Source: Oscillospiraceae bacterium (GTDB taxonomy: Bacteria > Bacillota > Clostridia > Oscillospirales > UBA929). From it: a DNA stretch of 46,573 nucleotides. Positions 40,725-46,573 of the stretch are shown here, in pieces; the first letter of the stretch is position 1, and every line of letters begins with the position of its first letter. The translations under genes were made by a program, and so were the position numbers. The stretch is from assembly GCA_031271325.1 (NCBI GenBank), contig JAISVY010000166.1, positions 1 through 46,573 of the forward strand. Direction: 5' to 3'. The notes below the pieces were generated by a model. The model had not been told where the DNA came from and did no database searches. It was given only the letters and a program-made list of their open reading frames with translations.

Positions 40725-41762
40725 TCAACCTCCCAACGGAATGTCGTTAAAATAGCAGTTGCTGCGCCCGGTATGGCAAGTCGGTCCATGCGGATTGCAG
40801 CGAATCAGCAGCGAATTGTGGTAGCAGTCGGCGGACATAGACACAACGTCTAGGAAGTTCCCCGAAGTTTCCCCCTTGACCCACAGTGTCTGGCGGGTGC
40901 GCGAGAAGAAGGTCACCCGCTTTGTTTGCAGCGTCAGGCGAAGCGATTCGGGCGACATGTAGCCCATCATCAGCACCTCGTTTGTGCTTTGGTGCTGGAT
41001 GATCGCGGGCAGCAGCGGCGCGCGGTCGAACAGCTGCCCGTAACGGGCTTCAAAGATCGCGCCGGCAAGGGGAAGGTCGCCGGTGTAGACGGCTTTCCCG
41101 GCAATGGCGGCTCCGGCTCCGAGCTGCCTCAGCGCGCGCACGTCTTCAACCGTTGTAACGCCGCCGCTCGCAACCAAAAACAGCTCCGGAACGGCTTCCC
41201 GCAGCGCTGTCAGCCGCGCGAACGACGGTCCCGCGAGCGCTCCGTCGGCGGCGATGTCGGTGTAGATGACGGTCTGCACCCCCCAAGACGCCACCTCACG
41301 CGCAAACTCCCGCTCGTCCCGCCCGGAGTCTTTTGTCCAACCGTGGGCGCGTACTCTGCCGTCCTTCGCGTCGATGCCGACGGCGATCCGCTCACCGCCG
41401 TAGCGTTTTACCGCGTCTTTTACAAAGTCCGGGCCGGTCAGCGCCGCCGAACCGATTACGAAGCGCCATACGCCGAGTTGATCCGCTTCCTCCAAATCTT
41501 CTATCCGCCGCAAACCGCCGCCCAGCTCGACTTTAGCCGGTTTCGCGGCCTGCGCAATCGCGCTGACCAGCGCGGCGTTTCTGCGCACCCCGTCTTTCGC
41601 GCCGTCGAGGTCTACGACATGGAGCACGTTTGCGCCCGCGTCCCGAAAGCTCTCCGCCACGGCGACGGGGTCGGGCGCGACGGTGTGGACAGTGCCGAAG
41701 TCTCCCCGCAGCAGGCGGACGCATTGCCCGTCTTTCAGGTCAACGGAGGGATAGAGTTCCAT
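40725..41762 (-). CDS. hisA: HisA-HisI fusion (isomerase plus cyclohydrolase)
   Basis: A 345-residue bifunctional protein. Residues 1-241 are HisA (ProFAR isomerase, step 4), a (beta/alpha)8-barrel with catalytic aspartates in PSVDLKDG (D8) and GIDAKDG (D131) and the phosphate motifs GGG and SGG. Residues 242-345 are HisI (phosphoribosyl-AMP cyclohydrolase, step 3), with KGETSGNF and the zinc cysteines C313, C329 and C336. The usual D-C-D-x-D metal cluster reads D312-C313-Y314-H315-N316. HisA-HisI fusion is rare; the common one is HisI-HisE. ATG at 41762 overlaps the hisB stop by one base. hisF and hisH are missing around it. Confidence 0.92.
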   Translation of the reverse strand: MELYPSVDLKDGQCVRLLRGDFGTVHTVAPDPVAVAESFRDAGANVLHVVDLDGAKDGVRRNAALVSAIAQAAKPAKVELGGGLRRIEDLEEADQLGVWRFVIGSAALTGPDFVKDAVKRYGGERIAVGIDAKDGRVRAHGWTKDSGRDEREFAREVASWGVQTVIYTDIAADGALAGPSFARLTALREAVPELFLVASGGVTTVEDVRALRQLGAGAAIAGKAVYTGDLPLAGAIFEARYGQLFDRAPLLPAIIQHQSTNEVLMMGYMSPESLRLTLQTKRVTFFSRTRQTLWVKGETSGNFLDVVSMSADCYHNSLLIRCNPHGPTCHTGRSNCYFNDIPLGG

Positions 41763-42322
41763 CAAAGCACCCCTTTTGTCGAAGCGACGCCGGCGGCGTC
41801 GCGGGGCGCGCAGGCATGCCGCAAGGCGACGCCGCAAGCCTTATACAGCGCTTCCGTCATGTGATGCGCGTTTTCACCGGTGACACGCAGATGAAGCGCA
41901 ACGCTGGCGTTATGGCAGAAAGCGCGGAAAAACTCTTTGCTCAGCGAGGCGTCATACCCGCCCAGCATCACGTCGGGAACCGGCGCGTCAAACTGCAGAA
42001 AAGCGCGCCCGCCAACGTCAACGGCGGCAAACCCCAGCGACTCATCCATCGGGATGCAGGCGTGCCCGAAGCGCTCGATGCCCGCCCCGCCGCCCAGGGC
42101 TTCCCGGAAGGCTTGCCCCAGAACGATGCCGACGTCCTCGACCGTATGGTGACCGTCTACGGTCAAGTCTCCCTCGGCGCGGACGTTCAACCCGAACCCC
42201 GCGTGAAAGGCAAGCGCCGTCAGCATATGGTCAAAAAATCCGATCCCCGTCTCAACATGAATCCCGCCGCCCGTGAGCGCGATCTCCACGGTTACCGACG
42301 TTTCTTTGGTGGTTCTGGTCAC
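41762..42322 (-). CDS. hisB: Imidazoleglycerol-phosphate dehydratase HisB
   Basis: A 186-residue HisB, step 6 of histidine synthesis. The metal-binding histidine motifs are present: FFDHML near residue 37, DGHHTVED near 62 and HHMTEALYK near 155. This is the monofunctional form without the histidinol-phosphatase domain. GTG at 42322 is chosen because AAGGAGG lies seven bases upstream. The 90-base gap before it, towards hisC, holds a truncated family A copy. Confidence 0.95.
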   Translation of the reverse strand: MTRTTKETSVTVEIALTGGGIHVETGIGFFDHMLTALAFHAGFGLNVRAEGDLTVDGHHTVEDVGIVLGQAFREALGGGAGIERFGHACIPMDESLGFAAVDVGGRAFLQFDAPVPDVMLGGYDASLSKEFFRAFCHNASVALHLRVTGENAHHMTEALYKACGVALRHACAPRDAAGVASTKGVL

Positions 42323-42357
42323 ACAGACCCCTCCTTGCTTACGTATATGGCTGCTTA

Positions 42358-42408
42358 CTCGCAAGCGCTCCGCTCGTTCGCCTGACGGCGAACATGAGGT
42401 TTTTAGAG
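42358..42408 (+). repeat. Family A remnant, copy A6
   Basis: The right half of a family A repeat only: from CTCGCAAGCGCTCCGCTCG to GTTTTTAGAG, including the GTTCGCC-TGAC-GGCGAAC arm. It fills the hisC-hisB gap within the operon, so it is transcribed. Confidence 0.8.
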
Positions 42409-42412
42409 CTTC

Positions 42413-43447
42413 TTATACAAACTGCAACGCTTCCATCAGCGCGGTGATTTCGTTGCCTGTTCCGGCGGTGATACGCAGACCGCCGTTGATCAGGCGGACG
42501 GCGATGCCTTTCGCCCGCAGGGCGGCATGGCAGCCGGCGGCGTCGGGCAGATCGAGCAGGACAAAGTTCGCGGCGGTGTCGGTGACGGTGACACCGTCCC
42601 GGAACCGTGCCCATTCGCTGAGGCGGGCGTAGAGCTTGTCTTTTTGGGCGCGGATGCGGTTTGTGTTCTTTAGAAGCAACTCCGGATGGCGCAGCACCGC
42701 CGCGCCGATCGCCTGCGTGACCGAGCTGACGTTGTACGGCGACTTCACCGAGCGCAGAATGTCCGCCAGCTCCGCTCCGGCGAACACGAACCCCAGCCGG
42801 ATTCCCGCGAGCGCCAAATTTTTGGAACAGGTCTTTAAGACGATCAGGTTGTTATAACGTTCGATATAGGGAAGAACGGAGGACTCCTCCCAGAAATCCA
42901 TGTAGGCTTCGTCCAGCAGGACGGGGCATGTGAGCGTTTCCACCATTTGCACAACCTGCGGCAATGGCAGAACCTGCCCGGTCGGGTTGCACGGATTGGA
43001 GAGGATGACCGCGTCCGCGCCGCGCCCGGCCTGTATCAGTTCTTCTGCGCCGGGAACGCCCGGCGTGCGGGGTACGCCGACACATTCGATTTCGTACAGC
43101 GCGGCGTAAAACCGGTACATCGAAAAGTCCGGGTCGCAAACCAGCAGTTTGCCCCCGCGCGGCAGCAACGCGCTCAGCGCGACGGAGATCAGTTCGTCGG
43201 AACCGTTGCCCGCGACGGCGCTTCCCTCCGGCGCGTCCCAAAACGCCTCGGCCAGAGCGCATACCTCCGCCGCCGCCGGGTCGGGGTAACGGTGCAGCGG
43301 CGTATTGCGCACAACCTCCGCGATTTCGTTCATCAGCTTGTCCGGCAGAGGGTAGCAGCTCTCATTGCCGTCCAGCCGGACAGGGATGGTTTCCGTCATC
43401 GGGGGGTACGGCTTGAAGTCTTTCAGCTTTTCCGGCAGATTCATCAT
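42413..43447 (-). CDS. hisC: Histidinol-phosphate aminotransferase HisC
   Basis: A 344-residue PLP-dependent aminotransferase (class I/II fold), step 7 of histidine synthesis, exchanging the amino group between glutamate and imidazole-acetol phosphate. The PLP lysine is K209 in KTCSKNLALAGIRLGF; substrate/PLP residues lie in GNGSDELI, ILSNPCNPTG and LLDEAYMDF. ATG at 43447 has GGAGG seven bases upstream and overlaps the hisD stop (ATGATGA). Complete. Confidence 0.93.
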   Translation of the reverse strand: MMNLPEKLKDFKPYPPMTETIPVRLDGNESCYPLPDKLMNEIAEVVRNTPLHRYPDPAAAEVCALAEAFWDAPEGSAVAGNGSDELISVALSALLPRGGKLLVCDPDFSMYRFYAALYEIECVGVPRTPGVPGAEELIQAGRGADAVILSNPCNPTGQVLPLPQVVQMVETLTCPVLLDEAYMDFWEESSVLPYIERYNNLIVLKTCSKNLALAGIRLGFVFAGAELADILRSVKSPYNVSSVTQAIGAAVLRHPELLLKNTNRIRAQKDKLYARLSEWARFRDGVTVTDTAANFVLLDLPDAAGCHAALRAKGIAVRLINGGLRITAGTGNEITALMEALQFV

Positions 43448-44715
43448 TCGCGCACCTCCGCGCTTCTCGCGTGACCCTCCAGCCCTTCGGCGCGGGCAAG
43501 GCGGGCTATGCTCTCTTTGACCGGCAGGAACGCGTCTTTGCTGTATTGAATCACGCTGACGCGCTTGAGAAACGTTTCGACCGAAACGGCGGAGAAGTAC
43601 CGCGAACCGCCCTCGGTGGGCAGCACGTGGCTGGGTCCCGCCCAGTAGTCGCCCAACGCCTCGGGGGAATACCGCCCCAGAAATACCGCGCCCGCGTTTT
43701 GTACGCCGTCCAGCCAGCGTTCCGGATTCTCCGCAAGGATCTCCAAATGCTCCGGCGCGACGCGGTTCACCACGGCCAGCGCCTCCTCCTTAGAGGAAGC
43801 GACGACCGCCGCGCCGTAACTCCGCAGGGCGGCTTCGGCCTCGGCACGGCGGGGAAGGGCGGCGATCTGCCGCGTAATCTCCGCGCATACCGCTTGCGCG
43901 AGGGCTTCGCCGGTCGTCACGAGCACCGCGCCGGAACGCGCTCCGTGTTCGGCCTGGCTGAGCAGGTCGGCCGCCACCCAAACGGGGTTCGCCGAGCCGT
44001 CGGCCAGCACCAGAATGTCACTCGGTCCCGCCGTGGAGTCAATGCCGCAAAACCCGAACAGCTGGCGCTTGGCTTCGGTGACGAAGGCGTTGCCCGGTCC
44101 CGCGACGACATCGCACCGGGGAATCATCCCGAGCCCCAGCGCCATAGAGGCGACGGCGGCAACACCGTTCAGCGAGAAGACGCGCCCGACCCCGGCGACG
44201 GCGGCGGCGGCCAGAACCTCCGGCTTGAGCTGCCCGCCCGGCGGCGTACAGAGGATAACCTCCTTCACGCCGGCGGCACGGGCCGGGATCGCCGTCATCA
44301 GCACGGTGGACGGATAGGCGGACGTGCCGCCGGGTATGTACAGCCCCGCACGTTCCGCCGGGCGGATGGCAAAGCCGACCGTCCCGCCGTCGGGGTTTGT
44401 CCACTGCCCGCCTTGGGGCAGCAATTTCGTTTGGTAGTCCTCGATGTTCCTTGCGGCGCGGCGCAGATTCTCCAGCAGCACGGGGTCACTCTCCGACAGC
44501 GCGGCGTCCAGCTCGGCGCGGGGGATTTCGCGCGGCAGCGCGCCGTCGCGCTCAAGCGACAACTCGTTCACGGCTTCAACCCCGCGCCCGAAGATGCCGT
44601 CTAAATGGGTGCGTACCTCGGCGCGCACCTCGGCGGCGTCCTGCCGCGCCCTTTGCCCGATGGCGGCGAACAGGGTTTCCATTTCGGCGGAGTTCGCCTT
44701 AACAATCGGAAGCAT
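43444..44715 (-). CDS. hisD: Histidinol dehydrogenase HisD
   Basis: A 423-residue HisD, NAD-dependent, catalysing the final two steps of histidine synthesis. Recognised by RNIEDYQTKLLP, IPGGTSAYPSTVLM, the GPGNAFVTEAKRQLFG region, IDSTAGPSDILVLAD, and the catalytic VAPEHLEI pair (Glu-His near residue 320). ATG at 44715 follows AAAGGAGG by nine bases and overlaps the end of hisG. Confidence 0.96.
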   Translation of the reverse strand: MLPIVKANSAEMETLFAAIGQRARQDAAEVRAEVRTHLDGIFGRGVEAVNELSLERDGALPREIPRAELDAALSESDPVLLENLRRAARNIEDYQTKLLPQGGQWTNPDGGTVGFAIRPAERAGLYIPGGTSAYPSTVLMTAIPARAAGVKEVILCTPPGGQLKPEVLAAAAVAGVGRVFSLNGVAAVASMALGLGMIPRCDVVAGPGNAFVTEAKRQLFGFCGIDSTAGPSDILVLADGSANPVWVAADLLSQAEHGARSGAVLVTTGEALAQAVCAEITRQIAALPRRAEAEAALRSYGAAVVASSKEEALAVVNRVAPEHLEILAENPERWLDGVQNAGAVFLGRYSPEALGDYWAGPSHVLPTEGGSRYFSAVSVETFLKRVSVIQYSKDAFLPVKESIARLARAEGLEGHARSAEVRE

Positions 44716-45364
44716 CGGCCATGACCTCCTTTAAGTCTTTGATCAATAGGTCGATTTCTGCCCGCCGCAGCTTGTATGCCGCCACATTGACAATCAGCCG
44801 CGCCGACAGCGGGTACAGCTCCCGCAGTATCACAAGCCCGTTTTCGCGCAGTGTGTCGCCCGATTCCACAATATCCACGATCGCGTCGGCCAAACCAAGC
44901 AGCGGCGCGAGTTCGCAGGAACCTTCTATACGGATGATTTCGGCGTCGATTCCCAGCGCGGCCAGCGCGCGGCGGGCAATCGCCGGGAATTTGGTCGCGA
45001 CGCGCCTGTGTTCCGCCCCCTCGAAAAAGGCGGAGCCTTCCGGCGCGGCCAGCGCGAACCGGCATACGCCCAGCTTCAAGTCCAGCAGCTCGTAAAACGG
45101 ACCGCCCTGTTCCATGATGGTATCCTTACCCGCGACGGCGATGTCGCAAACCCCTCGCGAGAGGTAGGTGATCACGTCCGGCGCTTTGGCAAGCACCGCT
45201 TCCAGCGGCACGCGTTCCGGGTGCGGCAGGGTATGCACAAGCCGCCGCCCGGGCGCTTCGAGCGCCGCGCAATCATACCCGGCGCGCGTCAGCAGCGCCC
45301 GGCACTGTTTTTCCAGCCGCCCTTTGGCAAGGGCGAAGCGTAACGGCGTGTTCAAAATTTTCAC
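44699..45364 (-). CDS. hisG: ATP phosphoribosyltransferase HisG (short form)
   Basis: A 221-residue short-form HisG, the first committed enzyme of histidine synthesis; the short form is active only with a HisZ partner, which is encoded just upstream. Signatures include FALAKGRLEK at the N-terminus, DVITYLSRGVCDIAVAGKDT, and the C-terminal ELYPLSARLIVNVAAYK. No C-terminal regulatory domain, as expected. The start could be GTG at 45364 (overlapping the hisZ stop by GTGA) or TTG at 45355, which has better spacing from GGAG; the family does not settle it. Confidence 0.93.
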   Translation of the reverse strand: MKILNTPLRFALAKGRLEKQCRALLTRAGYDCAALEAPGRRLVHTLPHPERVPLEAVLAKAPDVITYLSRGVCDIAVAGKDTIMEQGGPFYELLDLKLGVCRFALAAPEGSAFFEGAEHRRVATKFPAIARRALAALGIDAEIIRIEGSCELAPLLGLADAIVDIVESGDTLRENGLVILRELYPLSARLIVNVAAYKLRRAEIDLLIKDLKEVMADASDC

Positions 45365-46263
45365 TCCATATGCACCGCGAAGCCGACGGCCGGGGCGGGG
45401 CGTCCGAGCAGTCCCAGCAGGGTGTCGTACCGCCCGCCGGTCAGCACGGCACCGGCCGCGCCGCCGACATAACCGCGGAAAAAAATGCCTGTGTAATACC
45501 CGATGGCGGGCGCGAGACCGAAATCCACCGTCGCAAGCCCCGGCGGGAGCGCGCCGAGCAGCGCCCGCAGTTCGCCGAGCGGCTTCGCGAGCGGCAGGCG
45601 CACCGTCCTCTCCGCTTCATCGACCGCTTCGGCTCCGCCCGACAGGCGCAGCAGCGCCAAAAGTTCGCGCGCCTCCGGCAGTTCGTCGCCCAGCGCGGAG
45701 AAATTTTTACGCTCAATCAGCGACAGGATATATTCCGCCCGTTCGCTGTCCAACCCTAAAGCGCCGAACATCGCTTGCAGGATCCCGGCATGGTTGACCT
45801 CTATATGCGGCTCCCTTTGGAAGGCGAGCGATACCGCGTCGCGCGCCAGCAGCAGAACCTCGGCGTCCTCCGCCGCGCCGATGACCTCCACCCCAGCCTG
45901 CGGCAGTTCCGCGCAACCGCCGCCGGAAGCGCGGAAAACCGGCTGCGTATACCAGAGCTTGATCGGCGCGGTTTCGTTTTGCAGACGCGCCGCGGCGAGA
46001 CGGGCAATCGGGGCGGTGTTGTCGGGGCGCAGGACGCAAATCCGCCCCGCGCGGTCGATAACCTTGACCATTGTTTCCTCGGAGAAGGGCGAACCGGTGC
46101 GGGTGAACAGCTCGTAGTGCTCCAGCACGGGTGTGGAAACCTCGCGGAACCCTTTGCTCTCGAATAAGCCGCCCAGCTCTTTCTCACGGCTCCGCCGCTG
46201 GGCGCATTCGCCGAACAGCCGGTCGCGCATCCCTTCCGGCACACGGATCATCGTCTCGCGCAC
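45361..46263 (-). CDS. hisZ: ATP phosphoribosyltransferase regulatory subunit HisZ
   Basis: A 300-residue class II histidyl-tRNA-synthetase paralogue that activates short-form HisG and mediates histidine feedback. The aminoacylation core is retained (GMRDRLFGE, motif 2-like RVFRASGGG, and the late GGRYDTLLGLLG), and the tRNA anticodon domain is absent, distinguishing it from HisS. At 300 residues it is shorter than many HisZ proteins (about 380-420), with the region after residue 240 reduced. The start is taken as GTG at 46263 after AAGGGGGG; ATG at 46251 is an alternative. First gene of the operon. Confidence 0.93.
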   Translation of the reverse strand: MRETMIRVPEGMRDRLFGECAQRRSREKELGGLFESKGFREVSTPVLEHYELFTRTGSPFSEETMVKVIDRAGRICVLRPDNTAPIARLAAARLQNETAPIKLWYTQPVFRASGGGCAELPQAGVEVIGAAEDAEVLLLARDAVSLAFQREPHIEVNHAGILQAMFGALGLDSERAEYILSLIERKNFSALGDELPEARELLALLRLSGGAEAVDEAERTVRLPLAKPLGELRALLGALPPGLATVDFGLAPAIGYYTGIFFRGYVGGAAGAVLTGGRYDTLLGLLGRPAPAVGFAVHME

Positions 46264-46299
46264 ACCCCGCGCCCCCCTTCAACATTGACAGTAGTGTCA

Positions 46300-46399
46300 C
46301 TCTAAAAACTTCCCGCTCCGGCTTGCGACACCTCGCCAGAGGCGACTGCTCGCAAGCGCTGCGCTCGTTCGCCTGGCGGCGAACATGAGGTTTTTAGAG
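46300..46399 (+). repeat. Family A repeat, copy A5, in his leader
   Basis: A complete 100-bp copy. The left side carries a CTT where A2 has CCT, changing a pair to G-U wobble, and the inner arm has TCGCC/GGCGA where A1 has GCGCC/GGCGC, a compensatory change. Lies between the his promoter and hisZ, so transcribed in reverse as most of the leader. Confidence 0.9.
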
Positions 46400-46413
46400 C
46401 TTCTCGTTTTCCT

Positions 46414-46442
46414 ATTTTACATGGAAAATAGAGATTTGTCAA
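46414..46442 (-). promoter_or_regulatory. Promoter of the histidine operon
   Basis: Minus strand TTGACA, 17-base spacer, TAAAAT. Predicted start near 46407; the 144-base leader consists mostly of repeat A5. No T-box or his-leader peptide was recognised. Confidence 0.8.
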
Positions 46443-46521
46443 ATTCGGGCGCGACCGGGGACACGCCAAACAAACATCGAAATGTCCAGCGAAAAAATAT
46501 GTGGATTTTTCGGACGGTCTA

Positions 46522-46530
46522 TGCTACAAT
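46522..46530 (+). promoter_or_regulatory. Possible promoter leaving the window
   Basis: TGCTACAAT, an extended -10 element on the plus strand, pointing to a gene beyond the right edge. No good -35 is seen. From 46264 to 46573 the only features are A5, the his promoter and this one. Confidence 0.4.
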
Positions 46531-46573
46531 AGATGTGCTTTATTGTTTTTTCTGCTAAGGACGAAAAAAGCGG

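Noticed and set aside
4..46399. Family A repeats as plain bidirectional terminators
   Set aside because: Two lie in leaders or inside the his operon, and the branched interior with near-identical copies is not needed for a terminator; a terminator role for single copies cannot be excluded.

Overview
The window comes from a GC-rich low-redundancy chromosome of a Gram-positive bacterium, most likely class Clostridia (Oscillospirales/Christensenellales-like). This is inferred from the gene set (hisZ with short hisG, zapA next to a U32 protein, Maf-MreC-MreD-PBP2, an S-layer homology protein, many diacylglyceryl lipoproteins), from strong Gram-positive ribosome binding sites, frequent TTG/GTG starts and sigma-A type promoters with 17-base spacers. 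No rRNA, tRNA, CRISPR array, phage or transposase gene was seen. Function calls rest on motif and family recognition by eye; no database search was run.

Layout. 1-5.4 kb (minus strand): a QueT-type transporter, an isocitrate/isopropylmalate-family dehydrogenase and an S-layer homology protein form one operon; upstream lies dus, an ECF sigma factor and its anti-sigma factor. 5.5-11.1 kb: an AIM24-family protein and a MATE exporter on the plus strand, then a minus-strand operon of M16 peptidase, prmA and a YihY-like membrane protein. 11.5-14.4 kb: an orphan sugar-type solute-binding lipoprotein (plus) and a small lipoprotein (minus).

14.7-29.5 kb (minus strand) is the most unusual region: a ten-gene operon from one promoter with two pairs of CUT1-type permeases, two solute-binding proteins (one a 993-residue fusion carrying a duplicated lectin-like module), a large DUF5696-like membrane-anchored protein, a YIP1-like membrane protein, an NHL-propeller/TPR membrane protein and a 596-residue lipoprotein of unknown function. 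There is no ATPase in it, so it presumably borrows a shared MsmX-type ATPase. The set looks like a cell-surface machine for binding, processing and importing an oligosaccharide.

29.7-32.9 kb: a complete small-molecule ABC importer (binding lipoprotein, permease, ATPase) facing a pyridoxal/pyridoxamine kinase. 32.9-39.5 kb (plus): zapA, U32 protein, maf, mreC, mreD, PBP2, all tied to division, RNA/nucleotide housekeeping and cell-wall elongation. 39.8-46.3 kb (minus): histidine operon hisZ-G-D-C-B-(hisA-hisI fusion)-hisE followed by a family-4 uracil-DNA glycosylase; hisH and hisF are absent from it.

Repeats are the second theme. Family A (four full copies, two remnants) is about 100-109 bp with CTCTAAAAAC/GTTTTTAGAG ends and a conserved branched fold with compensatory changes. 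Family B (three copies, about 156-167 bp) has CACGACAAACGCATGAA-like ends and abutting 10-14 bp direct repeats. Family C (one copy, 162 bp) has 20-bp inverted ends and sits in the queT leader. A 29-32 bp tandem array lies between PBP2 and the glycosylase gene. Several elements lie inside transcribed leaders or flank single genes.
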